Part shown: positions 23,001 through 33,310 of the stretch, piece after piece
Numbering within the stretch: the first letter of the stretch is position 1
How the letters are laid out: each line of letters opens with the position of its first letter
Assembly: GCF_001949145.1 (NCBI RefSeq)
Contig: NW_019091378.1
Span: 146,393 to 210,392, forward strand
Source: Acanthaster planci
Taxonomy: Eukaryota > Echinodermata > Asteroidea > Valvatida > Acanthasteridae
Direction of reading: 5' to 3'
Length of the DNA: 64,000 nucleotides
The notes under the pieces: generated by a model
Told to the model about the DNA's origin: nothing
Seen by the model: only the letters and a program-made list of their open reading frames with translations
Databases searched by the model: none
Position numbers and translations under genes: made by a program

Positions 23001-26000
23001 AGCATCTTTATGTCAATTTCCTCACTAATAGGAACCTTGAGAAATTCCTTTCAGACCTCATTACCAGCTACCTGTCCCTACATTTTATGTGAACCAGTCT
23101 GGAGCATCTACATGTATCCAGCTGTGACTCAGATGTTTAGAGGTTTAGTGAAGGTTATCTGTTATCTTTTTCTTTCAGGTTTGCTAGTTGTTGACAGGAA
23201 TTCCCAGATCAAGTCACAATTGTCTGTGAAATGCCTTCGCTCGAATTCTCTGGGAAATCCTAAATGACACAGTTTCGAGTGTAGAGTTTTTGTCCTACGT
23301 TGCATAATTGCTGTGGGAAATGTATTACTAGCTTAACTTGCCCTGAACAATTTTTCTGGAGAATCTCCTGTAACACGTAGAAAATGTGTGATTTCAAAAA
23401 CTTACAAAGTGCTCAAGTTCCCTCTTGTTGTCTATCTGATCATTTTAGGCCACCGGTCAATCCGCCTGAGGAAATCGACGATCCCAACGACGAGAAACCA
23501 GAAGACTGGGATGACAGGAAAAAGTAATTATCAATGAAATATACCTTCAGATTTGCTGCTTCCAGTCGCCATTTTACAGAGTGAAGAACATTTACAAATT
23601 GGTATAATTTGTATGATTGGTGAGGAAAAAAATCATACAGCCCTGCATAAAAATGCATTTTCTGAAAAACTGTGTAATTAACTGAAATGTTGGCTGTTAT
23701 TTCAGCTTTGTCTGGTGGAACTTTGATAATCTTACTTGTGCTATAGTTACCAAGAGAAGGACGTGTACTTAATGACATAATGCCAGTGCTGTTCATGCAT
23801 TTAATTCTTTGTTTTCCGTTGCTTGCTTTGTTGCCTCTTTGCTTATAATTGGGTTATTTCAACTCTTTGAGTAAAGAAAGCCAAAACATTGGGAAACCAA
23901 AAATTGCAGCGCAAGACTTTTGAGGTTGAAAGGTGGCCCATGGAGGTATTTGGAATTCAAATTCTGCAATTGTAGAGAACATAATGTTGAGTAGATAAGT
24001 GAACAAAGTTACGTGTATCCGATCAAGATGGTGTTTAAGTCGGATAACTTGCAGTTGTAAACGCAACACACAAGTTATCAGTTCGATTTGTTTTGGTCCT
24101 TCAGGATACCGGACCCAGATGCCTCAAAGCCCGATGACTGGGATGAAGATGCACCAGCTACCATCGTTGATGAGGATGCAGTCATGCCAGACGGCTGGTT
24201 GGAGGATGAGTCGGAGCTCATCGATGATCCAGACGCAGAGAAGCCAGATGACTGGTCAGCACACTCCCCCACAACCTCGTTCCCCACCCCTTTTCCACAT
24301 TTATAGTAAAATCTACATGACACAAAGTCCTCTTTAGATAAAGGAACATCTCATTCTTGTCTAGAGAATAGAATAGATTGTTATGTACTCGAAGACTTCC
24401 TTTTCTAACTGTCTCTGCACTAGAACCTCTGCTTAGCTGGAACTTTTTTTTTTGACCAGTCCCAAAGGAACCTCTACTGAGAGAGCGGCAAAGAAATGTC
24501 AAACCAACATGAAATTTGTTTTGTGAGACATTACTGCTGAACTCATCTGTTTTTGATTTTTTTTTTCAAGTAGGGGTGGCAGGCATGCTGCCACTGTGAT
24601 CACCTTATTCACAATAATCGCTCTGTAACCACAGCAAATCAAGTTAACCTGCTTGCTACCACTGGCCAAATTGTAGCTTACAGGTGGGCACACTAGTCCA
24701 GTTAGAGTCATATGACCGCATCAGTAACCTGTTAGGATGCCTCATGCTCACGGTAGACTGATCAAGTGCCATAGCTGGCCCAGGGATAGCTTGCATGCTG
24801 GCTGTCTAATCAGACCAGGCCGAGTCTAGTCACTGGCTTCAGCGCAGTGGACAGGTGACTCATTGAAACTCAGTGGCACAACAGGGGAAAAACCTGCCGT
24901 GGTGTGTTGGCTTGGCCGTAAATCATTTTTTTTTTTATTTATTGTGTGAAGGGGTGTTATGGTATCTTTTGATCAGCCTGACTAGAATTTGGACCCTTTA
25001 GAACATTTCATTTTGAACTTTTTTTTTTGAAATAGGTTTTTTGATTTTTAACTTGGATCCATCATCCATGAACTTAATTTAACCTGTCTTCTGATGATGA
25101 ACGTAGCACACTGTTTGATGCATCAGGTTGAAAAAAAATTCCATGGTGTTACCACAAACTTGCAATACTGTATTTTAACCCATTTTACTCTTTGTGTCGA
25201 CAAATGGTTTTGGGTAAAAGAAAGAGTGAAAGCCCTGAGATGATCGACATTTTGTCAACCACCCAGTATTGGTACAAACCTGGGAATCTGGAAATATCTC
25301 TAAATTCTTGAAAAATATGTAATCCTCCTCTGGCCTGTGGTGCATGTAACCACGGACTATTTACCCAGGGATGTGCAACCGTGAGCGGCCCCAGTGCAAA
25401 CACATGTGTGACCTTGGTTCCATGCGTGTTACGGATTGTTATTACCCCCGCAGGCGCTCTCGCCTTTCTAAAAAAAACTCGCGACCACATGACTCACATT
25501 GCAGCATGTAGCACGTACAGTACAGCCGTGGTTAAGCTGAGACGACGCGCCGACACGGTGCTTAAATCTGTTCGTTTCGACGAATAAATCTTCTTCATTT
25601 ATCGATTTCAAGGAGAAACAAAGTTTTAATGAGGCAAAATTCCCAATTTTGTGGTGCAGTTTTCTCAGAATGTATAGGATGAAATATCTTGAGCAGCATA
25701 TTTTTCGAAAGGGTGTACCCGGACTCTAAATATTACAAGGAAACAAAGTGGTAGACAGGAATATATGTTTTATTATTAGAGAAAGTGTTACATAATCCAA
25801 CTTAAGTTCTGCTTTGATATTGTGCCGGCCGTAACACGCACTGAACCAGCTCTGAGCTTAAGTTGCACATCCCTGGGTAAATGGTCCGTGATGTGACTGA
25901 GTAGAGTAGTGACCAGAGTTTTTCAGTAGTTTGTGTTGTTCAAATTGGCACGTCTGTCTGTCTGTTTCAGGGATGAGGATATGGATGGAGAATGGGAGCC

Positions 26001-29000
26001 GCCAAAAATAAGTAAGTGTGGTACTCGGTGTGCACTTAAAGGTTTATTATAATTCCACGGTTTTGTCACTGTATCTCCCGGTGCTGCCATGCCAGTCAGC
26101 AAAAAACGCCAGCGTGAGTTGCCAAGCTGCTTCTGAAGCCCAAGACCGGTCTTATTTCTCAGTGACGATGCAAGTGAAGTCACTTTCAAAAACAGCCTTT
26201 ATTCCGACTCAGTTGCGTCATTAACTCAAGCATTCTGAATGCACATTGAATGGTTTGTAGTAGGGGTAATGAAGACAGCACCGAGCTACTTCAGTATTCC
26301 ATTGGCCAGTGCCCTAAATATAGAGTGTTATTGATCATTCCAGAATACCGAAACATGCACGGAAGGTCAGCCCTATCAGCCGTGTTCGTGCTGTTTTCTC
26401 CAATGAGCTTACATTTTTGAAACACTGATCTGGCTCTTTGCAATCCTTGAGGAACCTTTTCAGGAACTGTAAACTGAAAAACATGCGTTGCAGTCAGTTT
26501 TTTGTTTCCTTTTGTTAAACACTGTGAGCTTCATGAAGGAAGTTGAGATGTTGGAAAGTCTTTTTTCAGGAAGTGGCCTTTCAGCAGCCATTGGTAATGG
26601 CTGTCGTGTTTCATGTTATTTGTAATTCTGATTTGACGTTGACAGAGAACCCTCTATGCGAGGATGTCGGCTGCGGCAAGTGGGAAAAGCCCACCATCCC
26701 CAACCCGGCCTACAAGGGCAAATGGAAGCCTCCCATGATCGACAACCCCACCTACAAAGGGGAGTGGAAGCCCAGGCGGATATCCAACCCGGAGTACTTT
26801 GAGGACATGGAGCCCTTCCGTATGACCACAATTGTGAGTATTGGCCATTGGTCTTGAAAAGATCCAGGAAGATATCAACCCATGTGATGTGATGCCGTAT
26901 GAAAGTGCCTTCAGTGAAAGCCAGTTTTATGTGGAATTTACATTGTCAAAGAAACTGACTGAATTGTTCATGTCTAAGTGCATTGTACTGTAACAACTAA
27001 ACGTACACCTAAGGTTTGCATTCCATTTGAGAATTTTACATGAAGCACGATTCACTTACGACGTGTAATCTGACAGTCTGTTATTTCTCAGTGTCACAGC
27101 CGGGGTAAGCCGGCTGAAAGCTACCCAGGGGTGTACATTAATTTATCCCAGTATATCTTGCATGGGTTCTCTACATCATTACAGTATATTGTAGAGTTCA
27201 GATTGTATTTTACACTAGTTGAATTATAATCATTCCGATCAGCAAATTATGAAATACATGTGTTTCTAAAAAAGTTGCACCCACATCTGGGTGCTGCTTG
27301 TTACTTATTCCAGATGAACAGGGGGAGTGATTTGTTCGTGAGAGGCAGTGCAAAAAAGTCTCTGCTTAACCATACATCTCCACAACTGGTGTTTTGACCA
27401 CCATTTATCCCAACCATGTCATTCTTTCAGGCTGCCGTTGGCTTGGAGCTCTGGTCGATGACCGACAGCATTCTGTTTGACAACTTCATCGTGACGTCCA
27501 GTCGCGACGTGGCTGATGAATGGGCGGCAGACACCTGGGCGCTCAAGCAGAAGCAAGAGGGAGCGTCGGGCTCAGCGGTGAGTACACCCGCGAAGTAGGC
27601 TGTGAACAAAGTGGCTACTGGAGTTCACATCCAGCATTGGTCACTCATCAGACCCCAAGATGGGTACCTGCATGCAATGTTAAGGCCAGTTCATACGACA
27701 GGCGAATGTGACAGCGAAGCAAGTTTGATGTCAAGGAAGATTTGCGGCCAACTTTTGCTCGAGTTGAAGCTTTGGGAATTCACAGCGCGTGTATTTGATC
27801 CAACCTCACCAGTTCGCATTTGTGTTCGCTTTCGCGCCAACTATGAACTGGCCTTTACAGTGTGATACTGCACTTGCAATTGCGAGTGTCATGCCCTCTT
27901 CATGTTGTCATTTGCATGAAGTACGAATTATCTTGTTACAGTTTCATTCAGCTAGTTATATTTCCACGGGCCGAGTGGATCAAAAATGATTGCACTGCTA
28001 ATACTAAATGCCAATGTGAACTCTTGGAATTCTCGCTTTCTCTCACTTGTAGCCTTATTTCTACAATGCCAGTCATCAACATCTCAATTGTTTACATTCT
28101 TGAACAATGAAAAAGATTTTGAAAGGAAAAATGTAAAATGGAAATCAGGGTACCTGGAATCCCAAGTCAGATTTTGTGTTCATATGTGCACTTACAACAA
28201 GCAACAGGTGATGCCGAGTGCTGCATATTTTTTCACCACACTGGCACAATGCAAAAAAAACCTCATTTATCATGTTCGGAAAAAAACATGAACTGCTACT
28301 GAATTTGACGCTGGTCGAGTGATTCACTCACTGTCATTCATCGCAGACAATCTATGGTCTGTGGGCGGTAATGTAGTCTGCTTTCTGTAGATTATTGAGC
28401 GTTTTTGTGAAGATGGAATTAACAGTTTTGAATGCCTTTTGTTCTATTTTCTTCTTTTTGAGTTTTTGGGTCAAGTTTTCTTTTTTGCGCACTCAGGTCG
28501 CTGTGTTGTACTTTTATATGTGTGATCAGGATCCCTTGCGGACCATAAATGTACACCAGTAATCACGTGGAGTTTGATGTTTCTATCTCCTTCAGGATAG
28601 CGTTGTGTCCGGCCTGATGAACGCTGCCCAGGACCGTCCCTGGCTTTGGGCCATCTATGCCCTCGTCCTCATCATACCTCTCTTTGTCTGCTTCAGGGTG
28701 TGCTTCCGCAGGGTAAGGGCAAAATTCCACTTTGAACCTCCTTTCTGCAGAACTGTCCATAGCGATGGTTGAAACGTGATTTGATACTGATGCCATTTTG
28801 TTTCCAAATGATGAGGTTTTTTGTCTGTGTGCCTGCACCAGTCAGTCAGAACAGTGGAAACAACAGTACTCCCAAGTGACACGGCCAACGATATCACCAA
28901 AGTAGGATGATTTATCATTTTTTGTGCATTGGCCCACTTGCAGATTTTGGGACCAAAATGGCTTCTATTCCAAAGCCATCACAACTCTCAGTGCATGGCT

Positions 29001-32000
29001 CTGTCTCTCCTGTCTCAGGTATCCTCTCAGCAGTGATGGAGTGATTAGAGGGACAATTGATGCCCAACTGCAATGCGTGTCAGGCTCCCACAAAACTGTT
29101 TGACTACTCACGTAGATTCCATACCAGATCCCTTCAATTAAGCGCATACATGCAGTATGTTACCTCAAGGGAAATTGTTGCTTAAAGAAAAAGCCTCTTC
29201 TCCTCTTCGTACGCGGAGCCTTTTGTATTCAAGTCCATTGCCAGCTAGAAATTGCATTTTAGAATGCCAGTAGACCGCTCAAAAGTACACACGTCCAGTG
29301 CCAAAATTTCAGACAGGATGTCATTGGTTGTAGTATTCTCAAGTGTTGCTCAAACTTTAAAGTCGGGTCAACAAGTAGGCAGGATATGAAGAGTGACAAA
29401 GGAAAACTTTGATTAAGTTTTTTTTAATGGTTTGTGATTGAACATGAGATTTGAATGACTTGTCACCGTAAGTCCCATGGGGTTCCTCGCAGGCACCCCG
29501 TTAAATGCCACAGAATGCAACACAGCTGAAATGAGAATCCTGCCCAATGCAGCACAATGCATCACAATGCCGATGGATTTTGTGGCGCCGTGCAGGGCAC
29601 TGGACAAAGATCAGCCTTGGCTCTGTCAAGCTGCACGGTGCATCCTGCCACTTGTGCTCACTGCCAACGTATCCCTAACCCTGCCAGACGCAGCATGTTA
29701 CAGCAGGTGTAAAAGTCTGATGCACTTTGTTACACTAGGCAATTCAACAGCAGCCAAAAACAAACAAAAAAGAACCCCCCCCCCAAACCACCCCTGTTTA
29801 GTCAGTGGGAGCTGTTGCATCTCAAGGTGGCTGGCAACCACAGACTCCCCGGCCGTTTGGCCTTTAGGGTTGTGGACCAGTTGGAGTGGACCTGTTGGAT
29901 CGTTTGGCACTGGGCAGGCAGGCGTTCGGCAAGTTCAATCAGCGACAGTTTGTGAGCAACTGGTCAACTTTGCCTGGTGCCCGGGTATATGTTTCGTGCA
30001 CAGGTTAGCAGTTAAAATTGACCATTGGTTGACAACTTGTCACTGATCAAACTTGTCCCACTTTGACAAATGATGCAGACTGATGTGTTTGGCAGGCTTT
30101 CTTGCCAAAGTACCCTTTAAGGCAAGGATTGAACAGTATGCAACAACTGTAGCAGGGTTATGGTTAATGTGTGGACTGCTGTGTTCAGCTCATGTTGACT
30201 GTAAATGTAAGTGCAGGGTCGCTCAAAACAGTTTGAATGCTATTGCCCAATAGTCCCCATCTGACGCCGGGGAGGCCAAGAAATCAGACGCAGCCAGCCC
30301 TGACGATGAGACCAAGGAGGAGGGAGAGGAGGGGGAGGAGGAAGAGGCTGGAGAAGAGGAGGAGGCAGGGGCAGCAGGGGAGGAAGAAGGGGAAGAAGGG
30401 GAGGGTGGGGTAAGACAACGCAAGAAGGCCACCAAGGCCGACTTGGAGCAATCAGCCGATCAGGTAAGGAGCCTGGATGTGACTCGATCACTTAGGGCAG
30501 TGACAAATGTGATCTGGTACATCGAAATCAGGAATAAGTCGCAAATTGACTTTTTGAGATATGTTCATCGTCAGAAAGAGAATTCTGACAGCTTTTAAAT
30601 GGTACATATTTCAAGCGTGTTGATGGTAACCTTTCATACATACACTTCCAAAATATACAGAAACTGCCACATTGATTTTCTCAACATTTACCCACATCCC
30701 CACTTTACTCGGCCATTAAAAAGGCCTCAGCGACTTATTCCTGATTACGATGTACCAGGTCACAAATGTCAGGATGGCCAAGAACTGACCGGAAATGGCA
30801 GGTACAGCATTTGTTTTGTTTTGGTCTTTTGAAGCCTTTGCAAATTGAAAAACTGTCTCCTTGAAAACAGAGGAGAGCTTTTCATTAACCAGTAACCCAC
30901 TTTTCACCCCTAGTGATGATTGAGTGTGTTTCATATCCAAGACATGCTAGCTTCTCTAGCCGGGTTTTTTTACCAAGCTGTAATTTTTAAGTAGCTGTGT
31001 TGATGTCCGTATTTTCTAAATTTGTTAAGATAAGTGTTAATTTGATTCACCTATCCTCTGAATATATCTTTGAACCGTTTTTAAAAAATAGAAGCAATTG
31101 TTCCAGTCCCTCTAGCTCTGTATTGTGACAAGATTCCAGGCTTGTTCAGAGGGGGTTGGGATTCAACCGGCCCATGTCTGTTTATTTTGTTATTTTGCCG
31201 GCGGCAGTGTTTTGGGTAGACCTTGTTCAATGATCTGGGTATTTTCTCAGCTAAGTCTTGCAACACCTCTCTTGAATGAATTCCAAAAGCTGAAATGGCC
31301 AAAGCTGACAGTGTGTGCATTTCTGTGTTCACTGTTAGGAGGATGCTCCAGCTGAGTCCACCGAAGCGGCTGGCGACACTGTCAGGTAAGACCCATCAGT
31401 GTGGTGTGCTTCAAGCATAGACACAGTTGGAATAAAGGGGGTTTAGTCGCTGATCATCATGTGTCCCTTGAGAGTTTCCTGCGGCATTCTGCACTGTTTC
31501 AGATGAACAAAACTGCCATTTGGCTTGTGCATCATTAACTGAAAAGCCTGTAAAACACTGCACAGAAGTGTACATTGCCTGTAGCCGTTGGTAAAGTTAC
31601 TCAGACTCTCTCACGGCATCTTTTCCCTCTTGATAAAATGATACCCATGTCTGTTGTCTATCCCGAGTTGAACCACACTCTCATTGGCAAAAAAGAGACA
31701 GTTTGGTTGGTGGTTTTTCCTACAGGCTTTGTGCACACATCCATTGCACAGGCGAAGAGCATACATTCAAACAGAAATTGGTAGCATCTACTCCGCACAT
31801 CCCACACCAAACGTACATTAACCTATGCGCAAATGTGGCAAGTTCCTCTACCCAGACTGTCCTTGCTATAAAAATATATCCTCTTGTCGTCTCTCTTGGA
31901 GTGGATATTCTGCAATAGTTGACAATTGATGACCAGTATTTAGTCTTTCTCCTTTGGCCAAAGTCTGACGCGGGGTTGATTTTTACAGTTTGATTTGAAG

Positions 32001-32344
32001 TGAAACATGCTTCCGTGTTGGTAGGTAGTTTGATTTGCCTTTCACTCCTGGACAAGTAAAGTTTTTTGAACTGCGCCCAGGATTTAGAAACCTTTAAAGG
32101 GACCAGATTCAGGAAGAAGTTTGCAGTTTTTTGATAAGAACTGCGATTAAGCCTGCAATTTGGCTTGAATTGAAACGGTTGTTTTATAGCAGCAGCCTCC
32201 TGTGGACCTAACTTGAAGCTTTTTTCTCGTGTATCTCACATAACACCAGTCTGAAGCTTGTAAAATCAATTTGTTTTCCCAACCATTCTTGTCGCATCCA
32301 GGAAGTCGCCCCGGAAAGGCAAAGGAAAGACGCGTAAAGAGTAA
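10795..32344 (+). CDS. CANX: calnexin (ER membrane lectin chaperone), complete
   Basis: The 17 exons are 10795-11024, 12230-12353, 13133-13209, 13574-13655, 15271-15339, 15492-15539, 16498-16573, 17088-17166, 23449-23523, 24105-24254, 25971-26011, 26646-26833, 27431-27577, 28596-28712, 30254-30463, 31339-31385 and 32302-32344. All are GT-AG, phases agree, and they encode 600 residues. Calnexin retains monoglucosylated glycoproteins in the ER and recruits folding partners. Layout: signal peptide 1-21; lectin halves about 65-262 and 400-455; P-domain about 263-400 with four copies each of the two repeat types (calreticulin has three); transmembrane helix 478-495; cytosolic acidic tail 502-600 ending in basic residues. 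Compared with the mammalian protein, the glycan contacts appear as Tyr159, Lys161, Tyr180, Met183, Glu211 and Glu419, and the lectin disulfide as Cys155-Cys189. Four P repeats plus the membrane helix exclude calreticulin. The testis paralogue calmegin is a vertebrate gene, so this is the single-type ancestor. Confidence 0.97.
11555..11795. repeat. MITE in calnexin intron 1
   Basis: Inverted ends of about 22 bp: TGTGCCCCCTAAGTCACCTG on the left and, read inverted, TGTGCCCACTAAGTCACGTG on the right. The interior is AT-rich and non-coding. No target duplication is clear. Confidence 0.6.
12230..12353 (+). CDS. CANX: calnexin exon 2
   Basis: Starts by completing Arg77 ([10 protein letters not shown]) and contains the conserved lectin strand [11 protein letters not shown], ending GLVLK before GTGAGT. 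Phase 0 exit. Confidence 0.95.
12320..12417 (+). repeat. exon 2 fragment duplicated into intron 2
   Basis: The 18-mer GCCTCTGCAGGGTGATCT at 12320-12337 (inside exon 2) recurs at 12400-12417, exactly 80 bp later in the intron, with similar flanks (GGAAGACCA versus GGAGGACCT). It is a short direct duplication spanning the exon-intron border. Confidence 0.7.
13133..13209 (+). CDS. CANX: calnexin exon 3
   Basis: Encodes [12 protein letters not shown] and [10 protein letters not shown] of the lectin beta-sandwich. The last codon (Gln144) is split 2+1 with exon 4. Confidence 0.95.
13574..13655 (+). CDS. CANX: calnexin exon 4
   Basis: Encodes residues 145-171 with the signature [10 protein letters not shown]. 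Cys155 is the first cysteine of the lectin disulfide; Tyr159 and Lys161 correspond to glucose-contact residues. Confidence 0.96.
15271..15339 (+). CDS. CANX: calnexin exon 5
   Basis: Encodes residues 172-194 with the family signature [11 protein letters not shown]. Tyr180 and Met183 are glycan contacts and Cys189 closes the lectin disulfide. Confidence 0.96.
15492..15539 (+). CDS. CANX: calnexin exon 6
   Basis: A 48-nt exon encoding [16 protein letters not shown], the conserved strand before the Glu211 contact. Phase 0 on both sides. Confidence 0.95.
15614..16105. repeat. hAT-like MITE in calnexin intron 6
   Basis: The element runs from CAGAGGTGG to CAACTCTA and is flanked by a perfect 8-bp target duplication GTCTGTAC (15606-15613 and 16106-16113). 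The ends start CAGAG and (inverted) TAGAG, and the interior is full of CAAGTC units. 8-bp duplications and CAG-type ends are typical of the hAT superfamily. No transposase is encoded. Confidence 0.85.
16498..16573 (+). CDS. CANX: calnexin exon 7
   Basis: Begins with Glu211 (EKHAKKPSG) and continues [11 protein letters not shown]. Exits with one base of the Val236 codon. Confidence 0.95.
17088..17166 (+). CDS. CANX: calnexin exon 8
   Basis: Encodes [16 protein letters not shown] and GNLLEDM, the end of the first lectin block. The donor AC|GTAAGT opens the 6.3-kb intron 8 that holds the nested transposons. Confidence 0.95.
17578..18301. repeat. MITE with GCCCCATCACA ends in calnexin intron 8
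   Basis: The left end GCCCCCATCACACT and inverted right end GCCCCATCACAATC face each other 724 bp apart, with CTAAT on one side and TTTAA on the other, suggesting a decayed TTAA target. An isolated similar end (TTAAGGCCCCGTCATACT) lies at about 4954. Confidence 0.6.
18700..18871 (-). pseudogene. mariner-type transposase, 3' part
   Basis: The minus-strand frame continues the family's C-terminus: [17 protein letters not shown], then [10 protein letters not shown], which matches the terminal helices and the CIDxNGGH-type ending. It lies on the opposite side of the LTR element from the 5' part, showing that the retroelement landed inside the transposase reading frame. Confidence 0.75.
18876..19797 (-). 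repeat. 3' LTR of the Gmr1-like element (922 bp)
   Basis: Its 275-bp inner part (19523-19797) is repeated at 21843-22141. The remainder is present only here because the other LTR is truncated. The ends are TGTTA and TAACA. Confidence 0.75.
19798..19809 (-). other. polypurine tract
   Basis: On the minus strand AAGGTGCGGAGG directly precedes the TGTTAAG start of the 3' LTR, the normal place for plus-strand priming. Confidence 0.65.
19910..20330 (-). pseudogene. retroelement RNase H
   Basis: Shows [30 protein letters not shown] and [17 protein letters not shown], standard Gypsy RNase H landmarks, with frame breaks. It ends about 100 bp before the polypurine tract, so nothing else is encoded between RNase H and the 3' LTR. 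Confidence 0.8.
20380..21240 (-). pseudogene. retroelement reverse transcriptase
   Basis: Contains [27 protein letters not shown] and, at 20664-20675, the YIDD active-site box; then FYRKFVRNL. At least two in-frame stops (one TAG at 20697-20699) and frame shifts show it is dead. It lies downstream of integrase, the diagnostic order. Confidence 0.85.
21269..21842 (-). pseudogene. retroelement integrase, C-terminal part
   Basis: Shows [20 protein letters not shown], the usual end of Gypsy integrase cores, then [14 protein letters not shown], and (21269-21484) [20 protein letters not shown], a typical linker after the integrase. The catalytic core is missing. A frame shift separates the two parts. 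Confidence 0.85.
21843..22141 (-). repeat. truncated 5' LTR
   Basis: A direct repeat of 19523-19797 with a roughly 20-bp insertion near 22015. It is fused at 21841-21843 straight to integrase sequence, so a deletion removed the rest of the LTR, the primer-binding site and gag. Confidence 0.8.
22146..22660 (-). pseudogene. mariner-type transposase, 5' part
   Basis: Minus-strand remnant with family landmarks: [37 protein letters not shown] and, near the break, QFLFMG in place of the usual DFFLWG. The motif that should hold the second catalytic Asp reads AQASAPPH and the third acidic position reads Gln. Stops and frame shifts are present. Confidence 0.75.
23449..23523 (+). CDS. CANX: calnexin exon 9
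   Basis: Completes Thr262, then [20 protein letters not shown]: the entry to the P-domain and the first type-1 repeat. Confidence 0.95.
24105..24254 (+). CDS. CANX: calnexin exon 10
   Basis: Encodes three further type-1 P-domain repeats ([39 protein letters not shown]). The final Trp codon is split with exon 11. Confidence 0.95.
25351..25890 (+). repeat. 7-bp-TSD MITE, copy 1 (calnexin intron 10)
   Basis: The terminal inverted repeats begin CACGGACTATTTACCCAGGG and, inverted at the right end, CACGGACCATTTACCCAGGG (about 28 bp). Flanking ATGTAAC (25344-25350) and ATGTGAC (25891-25897) form a 7-bp target duplication with one mismatch. Copy 2 is at 33664-34166 in the opposite orientation. No coding capacity. 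Confidence 0.85.
25971..26011 (+). CDS. CANX: calnexin exon 11
   Basis: A 41-nt exon encoding [13 protein letters not shown], the first type-2 P-domain repeat. It starts 80 bp after the end of a MITE in intron 10. Confidence 0.93.
26646..26833 (+). CDS. CANX: calnexin exon 12
   Basis: Encodes the cysteine pair CEDVGC (one residue shorter than the mammalian loop), three type-2 repeats ([30 protein letters not shown]), and then [13 protein letters not shown]. This is the tip and return strand of the P-domain arm. Confidence 0.95.
27431..27577 (+). CDS. CANX: calnexin exon 13
   Basis: Encodes [10 protein letters not shown] (Glu419 is the last glycan contact), [10 protein letters not shown] and the ADEWAADTW helix: the C-terminal lectin segment. 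Confidence 0.95.
27684..27853. repeat. 170-bp MITE at a TTAA-like site (intron 13)
   Basis: The inverted ends GGCCAGTTCATA (27684 onward) and TATGAACTGGCC (ending 27853) are flanked by TTAA and TTTA. A TTAA target suggests a piggyBac- or Kolobok-type source. Confidence 0.7.
28596..28712 (+). CDS. CANX: calnexin exon 14 (transmembrane)
   Basis: Encodes [18 protein letters not shown], the single transmembrane helix, preceded by [13 protein letters not shown]. Juxtamembrane cysteines 494 and 498 sit where mammalian calnexin is palmitoylated; modification here is inferred. Confidence 0.95.
29928..30058 (+). repeat. small palindromic MITE, copy 1 (intron 14)
   Basis: Matches 33189-33310 in reverse orientation along its length (shared landmarks include GGTCAACT, ACCATTGGT and TGATCAAACTTG). 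The copy-2 ends, GGCAAAGTTTGATCA and TGATCAAACTTGGCC, are inverted repeats. Confidence 0.65.
30254..30463 (+). CDS. CANX: calnexin exon 15 (acidic tail)
   Basis: Encodes a 70-residue cytosolic segment very rich in Glu with Gly/Ala, then [13 protein letters not shown]. The acidic run fits the calcium-binding tail of calnexin. An internal GGGTAAGA at about 30407 resembles a donor and could give a shorter isoform. Confidence 0.9.
31339..31385 (+). CDS. CANX: calnexin exon 16
   Basis: A 47-nt exon, acceptor CACTGTTAG, encoding [15 protein letters not shown] and two bases of Arg587. Confidence 0.88.
32302..32344 (+). CDS. CANX: calnexin exon 17 (C-terminus)
   Basis: Encodes [13 protein letters not shown] and the stop TAA at 32342-32344. 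The basic end resembles the arginine-rich ER-retention tails of calnexins. Confidence 0.9.
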
Positions 32345-32668
32345 CCACCTACTCCATTCTTCCAGTTTTGCTGCCTGCAAGGAGGGCTTCTTGGGTTGAG
32401 GATTATACTTTTACCTGTAGGAGGAATGAGTGACGGCATTGTACATGAAGTGGGTTCTGACTGGTTGGGTGTGGTTCATGATGTTTTGTACACCGAAAGC
32501 CATTTAGGGGTTTAAGGGTACAAAAATTACTGGACCACACCTGATCGGTCGAAAGTTGTTAAAGCATAGTATTAATAGTAGTGTAAAATTCACTACAGAA
32601 ATGAAATCTTTTGTTTGTAGGTAAGCAACTAGACAGTGCTTGATATTCGTTTCACACTGAGAATGTGG

Positions 32669-32674
32669 AATAAA
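32669..32674 (+). terminator. candidate calnexin polyadenylation signal
   Basis: An AATAAA 325 nt after the stop codon, in GTGGAATAAAGACAATTTGG. A T/GT-rich stretch follows loosely. Other signals further on cannot be excluded. Confidence 0.4.
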
Positions 32675-33188
32675 GACAATTTGGTCTAGCAGATTCACTC
32701 CCCACTGTATTGCATTGCATCGCTAAGTTCTGAAGGATTTGCACCATGGTATATCAACTGGTTCTTATTAATTCACATAATTTGTTGTTCCCTTCTAACA
32801 TGGGTTTCAGAAACCGCTGAAATTGCTTCTAGTAGATTTGTGAGACAGGATTTTGCCTTTCAAGCCATATTGTCACATGGTTGTAATTGGTATGCCAATC
32901 CCACTCCTGAATTCATGTAGCTTGTAGATGCTAAATGTATTACTGAACCCTTCAAAATCGGTATCATTTTGAGCACCTCATCAGATGCTTTGCAGTGATC
33001 AGTAAAATTGATTTACTTTGAGATATTGGCAGGGGCATTTTGCATCAAGATTGAATGTGTTATGACCCATGTGAATTTGTGACGAGAAAGCTTTGGTGAA
33101 ATGTGAGAGGCACAATTAGAACCATTGGATAAAGCTGCTTGCCACTCCAAGAGGGAAGATCAGCCTGACGTATTGCCCACAGTGCAAG

Positions 33189-33310
33189 GCCAAGTTTGAT
33201 CAGTAACCATTTGTCAACATGTTCAGTTTTGACTGGTAACTGCATAAAATATATCCTGGGTACCGGGCACAGTTGACCAATGGTCACATTGCTGTTGATC
33301 AAACTTTGCC
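33189..33310 (-). repeat. small palindromic MITE, copy 2
   Basis: Inverted copy of 29928-30058, about 0.85 kb after the calnexin stop codon. It ends with inverted GGCAAAGTTTGATCA / TGATCAAACTTGGCC. Confidence 0.65.

Noticed and set aside
24078-24323. Ser-rich minus-strand frame
   Set aside because: Antisense shadow of the P-domain exon 10.
29477-30046. 189-codon open frame on + in calnexin intron 14
   Set aside because: It lies wholly within an intron between well-fitting exons, overlaps the small MITE at 29928-30058, and shows no domain or family resemblance.
30223-30491. Pro/Ser-rich minus-strand frames
   Set aside because: Antisense shadow of the Glu-rich calnexin tail exon.
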